DNA of 64,000 bases, from contig NZ_JBCFBO010000001.1 in the NCBI RefSeq assembly GCF_038562635.1, forward strand, positions 62,001 through 126,000. Reading direction: 5' to 3'. The position numbers and the translations under genes are program-made. The notes beneath the pieces are model-generated. The model saw only the letters and a program-made list of their open reading frames with translations, ran no database searches and was not told where the DNA came from. Positions 45,986 through 56,471 of this stretch are shown piece after piece. Numbering within the stretch: position 1 is the stretch's first letter; the number at the start of each line of letters is the position of its first letter. The stretch comes from Methanobacterium sp. GTDB lineage: Archaea; Methanobacteriota; Methanobacteria; Methanobacteriales; Methanobacteriaceae.

Positions 45986-47624
45986 GTTTCCACTTCCAGT
46001 AATTTGAAGAAATCTCATCGATAATTTTGGTCAGTCCATTTTTTATTACTGCAGATGACTTGAGCTGTTTATGGTACATTTTCCTTCTTAAATTGTCATC
46101 GTTTGAAATGGCCTTTATAGAATTTAGTATATCTTCATCAGTAACGGTACATGATATTCCTAAGTATTTAATTCCTTTATTATAACGGGCAAATAAATGA
46201 AGTGTTTCTCTATCATTTTGTGCAATACTTATGGTAGGGATACCCATGGATGTCAGTTCATAGATAGTTCTGCCGTTGGATGTTACTGCAATATCAGCTT
46301 TTTTCATTAATTTCTGCATATTATCAACTTTTTGATGGATTTCAATACGTGAATCTATTTGAGATAGATCGATATTATGTCTGTAGCCCCCTCCTAAAAT
46401 AACGATTATTTTCTCTAAAGGAGTTTGATTAAATATATCCGAGCTTAAATTTAATAATTTTGAAGTCACATTACATTGATCTACACCGCCGAAAGTAATA
46501 ATCAGCGCTTTAGGGACATCATTAAATTCAATAGGTTCATTTAAAAGGAATTTTTCATTTAAACATTCATATTCATATCCGAATCTATGGTTAGGATTAG
46601 GATTGGTTTTTTCGTATAGTGCATTGAATACTAAGTGGGCGTTATCTGCTCCATCTCCTAAATCTTCAAAATTAACTACAAAAAATCCAGAGTCCTTTAA
46701 TTTATTAATGTAATCAAATTTGGTATCTAGAATATCATTAATTACTATATTTGGATTTATATCATCTAATAAGTTAAATAGTGAATCTTTTTTGGTACTT
46801 ATAACGTTATATCCTCTTTCTTTAATTAAATTAATTGATGTTTCACCACTATCTGTCATTATAAATGTTATATCATTGCCTAAGAGCCCATCGGCAAGTG
46901 TTAAAGTCCTGTAAACATGGCCCATTCCTATATCATTATTTCCATTAACAATAAATGTAATTTTCAAACGTTTTATGGCAGTTTCTGCAATTAAAAAGTC
47001 CATTTCAGTATCAATGTCTAATCCTTCTGTTTCATCTAAAATAAAGATATCAACATTTTCACCGAATCTGGAATCCTCTTTAACAAATTCTCTTTTAGTT
47101 ATTAGAAAAGCTCCTGCCTCTTTATATTTTTTAGGAAGCCACTGTCTGTTTAGTCTAGCTTCGTAATCTGGAGATAACTTATCGTTCTCTTTTTTCCAGT
47201 AGAGGTGTGTAGCATCAACTACAGGCAGGAGAGTATCTAAGTTTTCATCCCTAAACTTTTCAATAGCTTTATCTAAAGATACTGGTGACATTAATGGTGA
47301 AGTTGGTTGAAGTGTTATTACAATGTCATATTTCTTTTTATTGTTAAGTTCCGTATACTCTAAAGCATCATATATTACTGGATCTAAAGTGGTAATATCG
47401 TCTGCTAACGATTCAGGGCGTTTTCTTAAATAAACATTTAAACTGGATGCATAATCTAAAATTTCGTCACTATCTGAAGTAACGACTATGTCATTTATAT
47501 GCTTACTTTCAAGAGCATTTTTAATTTGATAATAAATCAGTGGTTTTCTGTTGAGTATCCTTAAATTTTTTCTTTTAATGCCTTTACTTCCGCCCCTTGC
47601 GGGTATTATTCCTAGTATCTTCAT
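45966..47624 (-). CDS. Fusion: CMP-nonulosonate cytidylyltransferase and PseG-like domain
   Basis: 552 residues; GGTGAT lies six bases before the ATG. Residues 1-228 are NeuA-like: GIIPARGGSKGIKRKNL, LQPTSPL, KEAGAFLITKREF and LDIDTEMDF. Residues 229-552 are PseG/SpsG-like: NDIGMGHVYRTLTLADGL with the catalytic-type His, ITFGGVDQCNVTSKLL, VILGGGY and ADIAVTSNGRTIYELTSMGIP. PseG removes UDP from an altrose derivative before the NeuB/PseI step; NeuA then activates the product with CMP. The fusion suggests pseudaminic-type synthesis, but the other Pse genes (PseB, C, H) are not in the window. Confidence 0.88.
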   Translation of the reverse strand: MKILGIIPARGGSKGIKRKNLRILNRKPLIYYQIKNALESKHINDIVVTSDSDEILDYASSLNVYLRKRPESLADDITTLDPVIYDALEYTELNNKKKYDIVITLQPTSPLMSPVSLDKAIEKFRDENLDTLLPVVDATHLYWKKENDKLSPDYEARLNRQWLPKKYKEAGAFLITKREFVKEDSRFGENVDIFILDETEGLDIDTEMDFLIAETAIKRLKITFIVNGNNDIGMGHVYRTLTLADGLLGNDITFIMTDSGETSINLIKERGYNVISTKKDSLFNLLDDINPNIVINDILDTKFDYINKLKDSGFFVVNFEDLGDGADNAHLVFNALYEKTNPNPNHRFGYEYECLNEKFLLNEPIEFNDVPKALIITFGGVDQCNVTSKLLNLSSDIFNQTPLEKIIVILGGGYRHNIDLSQIDSRIEIHQKVDNMQKLMKKADIAVTSNGRTIYELTSMGIPTISIAQNDRETLHLFARYNKGIKYLGISCTVTDEDILNSIKAISNDDNLRRKMYHKQLKSSAVIKNGLTKIIDEISSNYWKWKHEKNQN

Positions 47625-47899
47625 GTAATCACCAAATGTGAATTAGATGTAACTTATAATCAGTATACTCAGTGTTTTGTACAATCACCTGACGTAAACT
47701 GATACTAAATTTATCAATGAAAGATTTATAATTACCTATTTAAACTAAAATTTATAATTTTTTGGCATAGTTATTTAAACTAAGAGCAAATAATAGAGAT
47801 ATTAAAAAATAGAGGGTAAATAAAGGAATTATTAAAAAAATAACACATAATTATTACATATATTCTGAAATCAATATTAAAAAACTATGAGTAGGTAAT

Positions 47900-49063
47900 A
47901 TGGGCGTTAAAAGAATAGGTTTATTACATGGTGCAATTTTAAATGGGGGAGATTATTTAATATGTAAGAGGGGCACTAAGCTATTAAATCAGTATTTGGG
48001 TTCTAAATTTGAATTGGTACATATTAAAAGATGGGAACCATTTAAAGGTAATTTTGATGCCTTGATAATTTTGGGCGGCCCTATTATTTCCAGGAATATG
48101 CATGTGCACTCCAGGAGGATTAAGGAATATCTTGATGATAAAAAAATACCGGTTGTAGCTTTAGGTATTGGTGTATCTGGCGAACCTTATGGGGACCTTG
48201 ACGAATATTTCACTGATGAATCCTTAACTTTTTGGAAAGATATATATGAAAGTTCTAATTTGATTTCAGTCAGGGATGAGCAGACTTATTCGTTGTTAAA
48301 ACATTTTGGTATTGATGCTAGACTAACTGGTTGTCCTGCATTATTTGATTTAGATAATATTGGGTTTGACAACGAATTTAATATTAAAAAAGGAGAAAAG
48401 TTAAAAGTCTCTTTGACCATTCCCAACATTAAAATGGATATACATTCATTTACTGATATTTTATTTACCCTTAAAGATTTTTTATTGATCCTGTTTTTCA
48501 TTTCTTACGTGAAAATGGTCTTTAAATTTAACAAAATTGACAATGAAAGCTATTTAGTTTTGCAACATGGATTTAATTCAATTATTAATCTAATCTGTGC
48601 ATACAGTAATTTATTTGGAATTAAAAGGGTAGACGCTTCAAAGAGAAGTTTAGATGAGATAAAAGAGATTAAATTTTCAGATATTCATATTGGAACTCGT
48701 CTTCACTGTAATATTCATTTTTTATCTAATGGAAAACCTTCTTATCTTTTTAATGTAGATAACAGGACGAGTGCCTTCCTGAAAACTATTAATAATGACT
48801 TTAATATTAATTTTTCTTTTTTAGGAATCATTGAATTGGTAAATTTGGCCTCAAAAGAATTAAAAGATGTCACCTTAGTTAAAAATAGGGTTATTAAATC
48901 TGATAAAACAATTACCAATTATTTTAAGGAAATGAGCATGTTTTTACTGGATGTAGAAAAATTCATGGATTCAACATATGATGAAGTAAAGGCAGTCCCT
49001 GAGGAGGACAGTATCATTAAAACTGCAGCCCCTGCATCACAAAAAATTACGGAAAAGCCCTGA
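47900..49063 (+). CDS. Polysaccharide pyruvyltransferase family protein
   Basis: 387 residues; GTAGGTAAT lies before the ATG. It has the PF04230 pattern: GAILNGGDYLICKRGTKLL near the start, LIILGGPIIS, VALGIGVSGEP, ISVRDEQTYSLLKHFGIDARLTGCPALF, and near the end DIHIGTRLHCNIHFLSNGKPSYLF. Relatives (CsaB, WcaK) add a pyruvyl ketal to surface sugars using phosphoenolpyruvate. It is divergent from the NeuA-PseG gene. Confidence 0.85.
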   Translation: MGVKRIGLLHGAILNGGDYLICKRGTKLLNQYLGSKFELVHIKRWEPFKGNFDALIILGGPIISRNMHVHSRRIKEYLDDKKIPVVALGIGVSGEPYGDLDEYFTDESLTFWKDIYESSNLISVRDEQTYSLLKHFGIDARLTGCPALFDLDNIGFDNEFNIKKGEKLKVSLTIPNIKMDIHSFTDILFTLKDFLLILFFISYVKMVFKFNKIDNESYLVLQHGFNSIINLICAYSNLFGIKRVDASKRSLDEIKEIKFSDIHIGTRLHCNIHFLSNGKPSYLFNVDNRTSAFLKTINNDFNINFSFLGIIELVNLASKELKDVTLVKNRVIKSDKTITNYFKEMSMFLLDVEKFMDSTYDEVKAVPEEDSIIKTAAPASQKITEKP

Positions 49064-49087
49064 TTCAATGATTATTCTCAGGGGCTT
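49055..49087 (+). terminator. Hairpin at the pyruvyltransferase stop codon
   Basis: AAGCCCTGA (49055-49063, including the stop) pairs with TCAGGGGCTT (49078-49087) with one bulged G. It lies between convergent genes and may help end or stabilise the transcripts. Confidence 0.4.
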
Positions 49088-49161
49088 CTTGAAGTTTTGA
49101 AAGAATTCCATTATTATCATTTTTAAGCACCTTCCCCAGCTGATTATAATAATGGATTGAA

Positions 49162-50856
49162 TTAATATTTCTCGTAAACTGCCACAGTTCCAAATGTTTT
49201 GACTATATGATAACCATCAAGATCAGGTTTGGGCTCGCTTAGCGAATCAATGTAATAATAAGCATCTTTTTTCTGGAGCCGTTTCGAAAATTCTTCTGAA
49301 TTACTGTAAAGTCTTGTATATGCACCGTTCACCTGTTTTTTGAGATACCAGCTGACTGCAGGAGGATAGTCCGAATAAATTATTTTGTTTTTGTAATCGG
49401 GATCATGTTCTTTAATCCAGTTGCTTGCGTCTCCTATATCCACGGTAAACGTTTTTTTAGGCGTATGTCCGATGTAAGTAACTGCAGCAGACGATAAAAA
49501 TATCAATGCGATTATTGAGTAAATACCCCATGATTTCAAATTTTTATTTTTAATTCTAGGATTTATTTTATTAATAAATTCACTTAAACCTAAAATAATG
49601 AAATATACAAGTGCGGGGGCCATTGTAATAAAATATCTATCCACTTTCATTCCTAAAATACTTTGAAATATTAAATAAGCTCCAAACCATGAAAAAAACA
49701 TTAAATCCATATCCAGATTTTTGGTTTTTTGGTTCCCCAAAAGCATATACAAAATACAACATATTCCAAAGAGAATTATCTCATTTATAACATAGGATAC
49801 ATTATTAAAAGCAGCGGCAAAGCCAATAACCAGAACAATCAGCACTATAATTTTAATTAAGTTATTCCTGCTTATTTTTAATTTATTCAGGTTAAGCTTA
49901 GAGCTTAAAATAGAGCGCATATATAAGATAATCCCAATAGAAGCGATTAATATGGTTATATATGACAATATGGATGGAACGCCCATGGAAGGATTTAATA
50001 TTTGTTGATAAGTGCCTTGGATGGGGCCTACTGATATATAATTTGGTATGTTTTGGAGATAATACCATACACTGGGGTTATATGCAACATCCCCTACTCC
50101 TGTAGTTGAAGAGGTAGTAATATTCATTAACAGGTTATAAAAAGTTTTTATAGCTCCTAAATGCATTAAATAGAATATAAATGCAACAACCAGCACTGCA
50201 AGCTCTAACGAAATACCTAAAATAACTTTTTTAATTTTTTGTATTTTTCGTATATTGATGATGGAATAAAGTACTATTGGGAGAACTATGAGGCCTGCAG
50301 TGTACCTTGTAAGGAATGCTAACATAATAATGGGTATGACAAAGTATAAAAATTTTGAATCCTTTTTAACACCTAAAACAGTTAAATAAATTGCCCATAT
50401 TGAAAAAGAAACTCCGGGAATATCTATGCCGCCTGCAGCAACCCATGACAGTACAACTGGAAATGATATAAATATTATGCTGCCAGTAAAGCTTTGAATT
50501 TCATTAAACCGCATGTTTAATAATAAATACAGTCCAATTACTCCAATTACGAGCAGTATACTATCTAAAATAAAAATAGCATTGATGGAAACATATCCTG
50601 TTTTAAAAAAAAGAGATGTTAAAAGGGGTACAACTGGTGGAAGGTAGAGTGCACTGCCTTTTCCTATACCTGCAAAGTAGAGTGCATTATTTAAATAGTT
50701 AAAAACATCCCAGTAGGGAACACCAATTTTCATTTGAACGTATAAAATATAGGAAGTTATTCCTACTGTAATTAGGGTTAATATAAAGAGAGGGTTGCGG
50801 TATATTTTATTTAAATTTGTAAAAGCAGGTTTATGTTTGTTTTTTGCACTGTCCAA
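49162..50856 (-). CDS. GT-C membrane glycosyltransferase, ArnT/GT39-like
   Basis: 564 residues from a TTG, five bases after AAGGTGATG. The first extracytoplasmic loop has GVPYWDVFNYLNNALYFAG, with an Asp like the catalytic base of GT-C enzymes; about 11-12 helices follow, then a C-terminal soluble part of about 90 residues (IIYSDYPPAVSWYLKKQVN to VAVYEKY). It would transfer a sugar from dolichol phosphate outside the cell. The decayed gene at 30155 ends in a similar domain. It begins the minus-strand half of the island. Confidence 0.8.
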   Translation of the reverse strand: MDSAKNKHKPAFTNLNKIYRNPLFILTLITVGITSYILYVQMKIGVPYWDVFNYLNNALYFAGIGKGSALYLPPVVPLLTSLFFKTGYVSINAIFILDSILLVIGVIGLYLLLNMRFNEIQSFTGSIIFISFPVVLSWVAAGGIDIPGVSFSIWAIYLTVLGVKKDSKFLYFVIPIIMLAFLTRYTAGLIVLPIVLYSIINIRKIQKIKKVILGISLELAVLVVAFIFYLMHLGAIKTFYNLLMNITTSSTTGVGDVAYNPSVWYYLQNIPNYISVGPIQGTYQQILNPSMGVPSILSYITILIASIGIILYMRSILSSKLNLNKLKISRNNLIKIIVLIVLVIGFAAAFNNVSYVINEIILFGICCILYMLLGNQKTKNLDMDLMFFSWFGAYLIFQSILGMKVDRYFITMAPALVYFIILGLSEFINKINPRIKNKNLKSWGIYSIIALIFLSSAAVTYIGHTPKKTFTVDIGDASNWIKEHDPDYKNKIIYSDYPPAVSWYLKKQVNGAYTRLYSNSEEFSKRLQKKDAYYYIDSLSEPKPDLDGYHIVKTFGTVAVYEKY

Positions 50857-51198
50857 TTCATCACCTTGAGTTAAAAGTCCTTGAAAATCTTAGAAGTATA
50901 ATATGATTTAACATATCAAATTTAAATGCGCATGATTTATATGTTGGTCATGTTTCTAAGTTTTAATATTTAATTTTTAACAGTAAGCAATAAATATTTT
51001 TTCGCATAATCTAAAAATCTGGTTTATATTCTAATTTAACATATGTGGCTTTAAAATAGGTATTATGTTTAATCAGTTAGATATTATACAAAAAGAATAA
51101 ATAAACAATAAATTTTAGTTTTTAAAGCAAGTTAACAGTCCATGGACTAATTTGGTATATCTAACACTTAACCATAATGAAAGTGACGTTAGAGTGGA
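50857..51198. other. 0.34 kb intergenic stretch
   Basis: AT-rich, between two minus-strand genes. It should contain the promoter of the GT-C gene, but no single TATA box stands out. Confidence 0.35.
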
Positions 51199-52428
51199 TT
51201 AAACTCTATTTTCTTTTTTTAGATAGTAATTCAACTGGTCTTTTATGATGTGGTTTAGTTTATATTCTATTTTAACCCCTGATTTTTGAATTTTTTTGGT
51301 ATTTGATAGTAAAATTGGCACTTCTGCTGGTCTGAATCTGTCTGGGTTGAATTCTACTGCTATTTTTCCTTTATCTGTGTGGGCGTAAATTCCTTTATCT
51401 GCAATTGTATACTCAAGTTCTCCTTCTAACATCATATGGTCTACTGCTGTTTTTTCAAAACCAATTCCAAAAATCTTGGAATGGTCCATTGAAACTGGTT
51501 CTTTAATTATTTTTTCTCCATTAAATGTTTCAATTTTATTAATATTCCATCCTGCTTCTTTTAAACTTAATAATATGTAGCTTAGTACGGAATTTGTTTG
51601 CATTGAACCTTGGTTATATACTTCTCCACTTTTACCTTTCTCTGCCAGGAGCATGTAGCCGTTAACTATGTCTTTGACATGTGACCAGTCTCTAAAAGCG
51701 TTCACATTACCTATATTAATTTTGCTAATTTCTCCAAATTTTAATTTCATAATATGGTTAGTTATAACTGATGTAACGAACATAGGGCCTCTTCCAGCAC
51801 CTTCATGGTTAAAAGCACGAGAAACAACAGTATCCAACCCATAAGAATGATAATAATTCCTCATTAAAAAATCACCATAAACTTTAGAAACAGCATAGGG
51901 AGACATGGGGCGTAAAGGATTAGTCTCTTTAATAGGAACTTCGGGAATATTTTCTACTTCAGGAAATATGGCGTGATGTTTTTTTTGCGCCTGCTCATGG
52001 TGAGTACTGGATGATATAACCAGCCCATATTCTTCGCTGGAACCTGCAAAAACAATTTTTGAGTCAATATCTTTCATCCTTACAGCATCTAATAAATTTG
52101 CGGTTCCTATGCAGTTTATCTGCTGTGTTTCCAGTGAATTCTCAAAGGACCTTGGAACAAAGGACTGAGCAGCTAAATGAAAAATAAAATCAGGATCTGA
52201 CACGTCAAGTGCATTAGCAAGCGAAGTAATATCAGTTAAATCACCACCAATCAACTTTACATCCTTTTCAATTCCCTTGTCCTCTAAACTTTTGGTTTTT
52301 ATTCCATCCGCCCTCTTTCTAACTAACCCACAGACATTAGCTTCCTTTTTTAACAAGCTTTCTCCTAAATAAGGCCCTACAAATCCATCTATTCCAGTTA
52401 TTAAAACATTTTTACCTTTCCAGTTCAT
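51199..52428 (-). CDS. NAD-dependent sugar dehydratase/epimerase, Gmd-like
   Basis: 409 residues; GAGGGG lies before the ATG. SDR fold: the NAD loop TGIDGFVGPYLG, FHLAAQSFVPRSF, GSSEEYG, and the catalytic YAVSK, with RAFNHEGAGRG and FRDWSHVKDIVNGY as in GDP-mannose 4,6-dehydratase. An extra segment with HHEQAQKKHH (about 142-151) and a C-terminal extension make it longer than the usual 320-350. It probably makes a deoxysugar nucleotide for the glycan; GDP versus UDP donors cannot be separated here. Confidence 0.85.
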   Translation of the reverse strand: MNWKGKNVLITGIDGFVGPYLGESLLKKEANVCGLVRKRADGIKTKSLEDKGIEKDVKLIGGDLTDITSLANALDVSDPDFIFHLAAQSFVPRSFENSLETQQINCIGTANLLDAVRMKDIDSKIVFAGSSEEYGLVISSSTHHEQAQKKHHAIFPEVENIPEVPIKETNPLRPMSPYAVSKVYGDFLMRNYYHSYGLDTVVSRAFNHEGAGRGPMFVTSVITNHIMKLKFGEISKINIGNVNAFRDWSHVKDIVNGYMLLAEKGKSGEVYNQGSMQTNSVLSYILLSLKEAGWNINKIETFNGEKIIKEPVSMDHSKIFGIGFEKTAVDHMMLEGELEYTIADKGIYAHTDKGKIAVEFNPDRFRPAEVPILLSNTKKIQKSGVKIEYKLNHIIKDQLNYYLKKENRV

Positions 52429-52689
52429 TTAAGCCCCTCATAACTAAATTTACACTTTAAATTAAGTAATTTCTGTGTTATATTACTCATTTTAGCTTTT
52501 ATTGTATGTGATATGTCTTATATTTCGTAGAATGCGGGATATGGTCATTTAAATTTTTTATTTCAGTAGCCGTGCAAATGGGAGTATTAATGTATGTTCA
52601 TTTTTCACATGCATTCGTCAGGGAATTCTTATTATTAAGTATGTGTTTATTATTAATTAATGTTACTAATTACTTACTAATATACAAAT

Positions 52690-53760
52690 TTAGTATGTTA
52701 ATTCCAGATATAATTCCCTCGTTTTATTTCCAACAGCTTTCCAGCTTGTTTTTTTGTTAAAATACTTGCATTTTTCCTTAAGATGTTCCTGTTTTTCAGC
52801 ACTTCTTAGGAGGCCGCATATTTTTTCCAGTAAATCCTGCTTATTTTCGCTTTTAAATAGTTCTATACAACTATATTCTCTTTTTATTTCTTTAAAATAA
52901 TCCAGGTCAGAAGTTATGGTTGGGATTTGGTAGCTTAAGGCTATATTAAGAGCTGCAGAAGCTATAATCCACCGGTAAGGATATATAAAAATATCCGTGG
53001 CGCCTGCAACAACTGGCAAATGTTTTCTATCAACAAAACCAAGAAATTTCACCCTGTCCTGTAACCCTGCATAAAATATTTGCTCTTCTAAAAGGTGCTT
53101 GTACTCAATTTGTTCTTTAGTTCTGGGCTCGCCTGCTATAACAAGGATATGGTTTTTATCAAGCTCAGGTAAAATATCAACAAGGAGATCATGTCCTTTA
53201 TTTAAACCTATAAATCCAAAAATAGTCAATATTTTCTTGTCTGCTACGCCTAACCTATTCTTACATAACTTTTTATCCAGTAATTTGATTTGGATGGTAC
53301 CCAGCGGAATTAAAAATAACTTACCCTTTTTTACTCCACAATTTTCCATAGAATTGATTAAATTACGGTTATGGACAATTAATTTGTCAGAAAAGTTTAG
53401 AAATTTAATAATAAGTTTATCTATCCTTGAATTTGAGTCTATTTCATGTACAGTGGTAATTATTTTATTTTTTCTCCAGAATTTCAGCAGAGATATAACC
53501 ATTGGAAAATAACTGAGTGAAATGTTAGGTATAAACGGGCCAAATAAATCGCTGTGGTACTGAATATGTGTAATCTGATCCTTTGGGATATTTTTTAATA
53601 ATTTAAAGAAATAAAAAAGATTTTTAGGTCCTGATTTTTTAACGGGACAGATGTTGATTTGAATATCATCATATTTTTTTAATTCATCAACAAGTAGTCT
53701 GGTGGTATCAGCTATTCCACATTCTGTGTTCCAGCTGGTAATGAAATTAATAGTAATCAT
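52690..53760 (-). CDS. GT4 glycosyltransferase
   Basis: 356 residues. It has SWNTECGIADTTRLLVDEL at the N-terminus, as in GT4 enzymes that start with a GIA loop, THIQYHSDLFG, VIPLGT-like FLIPLGT, IFGFIGLNKGHDLLV and a donor part FIYPYRWIIASAALNIALSY. The usual EX7E pair is not obvious, so the donor site is divergent. It begins 15 nt after the GT2 gene upstream ends. Confidence 0.8.
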   Translation of the reverse strand: MITINFITSWNTECGIADTTRLLVDELKKYDDIQINICPVKKSGPKNLFYFFKLLKNIPKDQITHIQYHSDLFGPFIPNISLSYFPMVISLLKFWRKNKIITTVHEIDSNSRIDKLIIKFLNFSDKLIVHNRNLINSMENCGVKKGKLFLIPLGTIQIKLLDKKLCKNRLGVADKKILTIFGFIGLNKGHDLLVDILPELDKNHILVIAGEPRTKEQIEYKHLLEEQIFYAGLQDRVKFLGFVDRKHLPVVAGATDIFIYPYRWIIASAALNIALSYQIPTITSDLDYFKEIKREYSCIELFKSENKQDLLEKICGLLRSAEKQEHLKEKCKYFNKKTSWKAVGNKTRELYLELTY

Positions 53761-53775
53761 TTTTCCATCTGGTGA

Positions 53776-54789
53776 TTATTTAATAAAAATACCGTTTTTT
53801 ATTCCTTTTAAAAAGTAATTACTGTGTTTCAGGCTTCTTTTATATATGCCGTATAATGTATACTTACAGGTTAAATTCCAGAAATAGAATCCAAAAAAAA
53901 GGAGCAGAAAAGAAATATACTCTGTTCTATTTGCATATTTTCGCATGAACCAGAACTTATTCCGGGTATAATAATATAATTTAGTGGGGTCATCTGTTGA
54001 TGCTGAAACCTTATGCCATATTTTAGCTTTTGGAACGTATACTGACCTGTACCCTGCTTTATTTCCTCTTGTGCATAAATCTGCTTCTTCCCAGTAAGCA
54101 AAATATTTTGTATCGAATAAACCTATTTTCTCTAAAACTTCTCTTTTTACAAGCAAGCAGGAACCTTCACCATATTCTACAGTCTTTATTTCATCATACT
54201 GGCCATTATCAACTTCATTTACACCAATGGAGCGAGACTGTCCTTTAAACATGTTTAAGGATCCGCCGGCGAAATTTATAACATTTCGCTTGTTATTAAA
54301 ATCATAGTAATATGTTTTGGGGCTTGCAAATCCTATTTTATGACTGCTTTCAGAAACTTTAACCAGTTCTCTTAAAAAATCACTGTCAACTACTGTATCA
54401 TTGTTTAAGAGGAGAATGTAGTCTGAATCTAAATTAGTTAATCCATATCTTATTCCAATGTTGCTTCCCTCTGCAAATCCATAATTTTTGTCATTTTTAA
54501 TCAGCACAACCTCTGCAGAATTAAATTCTATTTTTTCAGATTGTTCTTTTGTATATTCTGCAGTTTTAATCGGTTTATCTTTTAAAGAATATTTAAAAAA
54601 AGCAGATTTAACTTCAATTCCGCCTTTACAGTATCGCCTTATTTTTTCCAGAGAATTATCTGAAGATGAATTGTCAACAACAATTATACTGTAATTGAAA
54701 TAGGTAGTTTGGCGTAATGATTCAAGACATTCTATAGTGTCTTCAGAACCATTCCAGTTTAAAATTACCACTGCAATTTTAGGGTTCAT
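53776..54789 (-). CDS. GT2 glycosyltransferase, rhamnosyltransferase-like
   Basis: 337 residues. It has IAVVILNWNGSEDTIECLESL at the N-terminus, IVVDNSSSDNS, NYGFAEGSNIGI, the metal-binding LLLNNDTVVD, and an acceptor-side FAYWEEADLCTRGNKAGY with the catalytic Asp/Glu. One helix near the end (about 296-315) tethers it to the membrane. It belongs to the WcaE/RfbF-like GT2 group and is a paralogue of the genes at 56472 and 57618. The sugar is unknown. Confidence 0.88.
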   Translation of the reverse strand: MNPKIAVVILNWNGSEDTIECLESLRQTTYFNYSIIVVDNSSSDNSLEKIRRYCKGGIEVKSAFFKYSLKDKPIKTAEYTKEQSEKIEFNSAEVVLIKNDKNYGFAEGSNIGIRYGLTNLDSDYILLLNNDTVVDSDFLRELVKVSESSHKIGFASPKTYYYDFNNKRNVINFAGGSLNMFKGQSRSIGVNEVDNGQYDEIKTVEYGEGSCLLVKREVLEKIGLFDTKYFAYWEEADLCTRGNKAGYRSVYVPKAKIWHKVSASTDDPTKLYYYTRNKFWFMRKYANRTEYISFLLLFFGFYFWNLTCKYTLYGIYKRSLKHSNYFLKGIKNGIFIK

Positions 54790-55108
54790 AATATCATGAT
54801 ATGTTTTTTTTTTTGACTGGAAAACATTCCTTTAAATGTTCTGGAGGTAAAAATGATACTCATAGTTAGTATGTACTTTCTAACATAAATAATTTTTATA
54901 TCAATATAATATAAAATTAACATTGATTTTAGGGTATTATTTCTTCAAAATAGCCCTATTTGAACTTTTTAAAGTTTTTATTATATAATTAGTAACTATT
55001 ATTCCATATAATCGGGTTGTAAAGATAGACAATCTACAATGAATTTAAATTATTAGTTTTCTTGATTGAGGCTTTAAAAATGATAAATTTAAACTTTAAA
55101 TTTGCAAT
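54790..55108. other. 0.32 kb intergenic stretch
   Basis: AT-rich with no gene. AACATTCCTTTAAATG near 54826-54841 is weakly promoter-like. Nothing else is supportable. Confidence 0.3.
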
Positions 55109-56326
55109 TTATGATGTATATTTGTCTATTGCTCGGTTTAAATGGTTTAATAATCTGATTCCTGCATGTTTTATGGTCCAGAAATTTTGAACATTAGTTA
55201 TGGCATTTTTTGACATTTCACGACTTTTATCTGTGTCCCTTAGAAGTTCAAGAATGGCATGTGCAAATAGATTTTCATCTCTATCTATGAGCAATCCTGT
55301 TTCATTGTGTACCACTGTTTCCCTAACACCTCCTTCTTTAACAGCAACAACAGGAGTTCCACAGTTCATGGATTCAATCGGAATTAACCCAAATGGTTCA
55401 AGATAAGGAGTATAAATAACTATTTTTGCTTTATTATATAATTTTATCAGTTCATGGTCCTTTATTAAATCTAGAATAGTTAATTTTACTCCTAATTTAT
55501 TTGCAAGTTGTTCTATGTAATTTTTCCATTCCAGCGATGAGAAATTAGAAACTATGATGAATTCTGGACGTATTTGTTCGTTTATTAAAGATAAAGATCG
55601 TATTGTAAAATCATATCCTTTGATAGGTGTACACGAACCCACAGACAGCACGAAATTTTCAGAAGATAGTTGCAGCGGTTTAAATTTATATGTATCAATT
55701 CCAAGGTAAGAAACAAAAGAATTCAATCCGTATGTTTTTAGAAGAGATTCTCTTGAAAAATAGGAGTTTGCTAGGATATATCTAGCATGCCTGGCATTTA
55801 TGCTGTCAATTTTAAATGTATTGTTCAAATCCCGATATTTCATTTTTTTTCTAATAAAATTAGGATTTTCTATATCATTTGAGACTTCTTCAAGGATTTT
55901 ATCGTTGCGTAAAGGCTGTTGGCAGTAGTAAACAGCAGGTATTTTGATATATTTAAGAATGAAAGGGGACATTGTAAACCTGTCCTGTTCACTTAAAACT
56001 ACATCATAATTTCCTCCATTAATATGCGTGGCAATAAGTTTTTCAGTTGATTCAAGCTCTTTCAGTGATATCAAGTCATTACTGGGAGTTTCTGGGTTAA
56101 GTTTGGAATAAATTAATGATCTTAAAAAACCAGTTTTTACAGGAAATATCTTAAAATTATTCACCAATTCTACTAGAGATAAAAAGCTTTCATTTGCAGT
56201 TTCAGGAACAAAAACATCAACTTCATGTCCTGAAGAGACCAGATATTTAACATGATCATACAATGCTCTTTTGGCACCTCCTGAAGGTAAATTATGAAAA
56301 ACAGCAATTTTTAATGTTTCTTTCAT
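55109..56326 (-). CDS. GT4 glycosyltransferase
   Basis: 405 residues; GAGGAG lies before the ATG. It has FHNLPSGGAKRALYDHVKYL, YYCQQPLRND, ANSYFSRESLLKTYG, VGSCTPIKGYDFTIRSL and the donor motif LEPFGLIPIESMNCGTPVVA with EX7E. This is a standard GT-B retaining enzyme with no membrane helix. It sits alone between GT2 genes of the minus-strand block. Confidence 0.87.
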   Translation of the reverse strand: MKETLKIAVFHNLPSGGAKRALYDHVKYLVSSGHEVDVFVPETANESFLSLVELVNNFKIFPVKTGFLRSLIYSKLNPETPSNDLISLKELESTEKLIATHINGGNYDVVLSEQDRFTMSPFILKYIKIPAVYYCQQPLRNDKILEEVSNDIENPNFIRKKMKYRDLNNTFKIDSINARHARYILANSYFSRESLLKTYGLNSFVSYLGIDTYKFKPLQLSSENFVLSVGSCTPIKGYDFTIRSLSLINEQIRPEFIIVSNFSSLEWKNYIEQLANKLGVKLTILDLIKDHELIKLYNKAKIVIYTPYLEPFGLIPIESMNCGTPVVAVKEGGVRETVVHNETGLLIDRDENLFAHAILELLRDTDKSREMSKNAITNVQNFWTIKHAGIRLLNHLNRAIDKYTS

Positions 56327-56471
56327 ATGACTCCTCTATGTACAGTAATTTTTAAGCAGGCAAGTAAATTCTTTATTCTGGATAATTTTGAAACAATTTA
56401 ATTATTACACATGTTTTAAGCCTAAAATTTTATTTAAACTGTTATTTATGTTCAAATATTATTTTTATATA

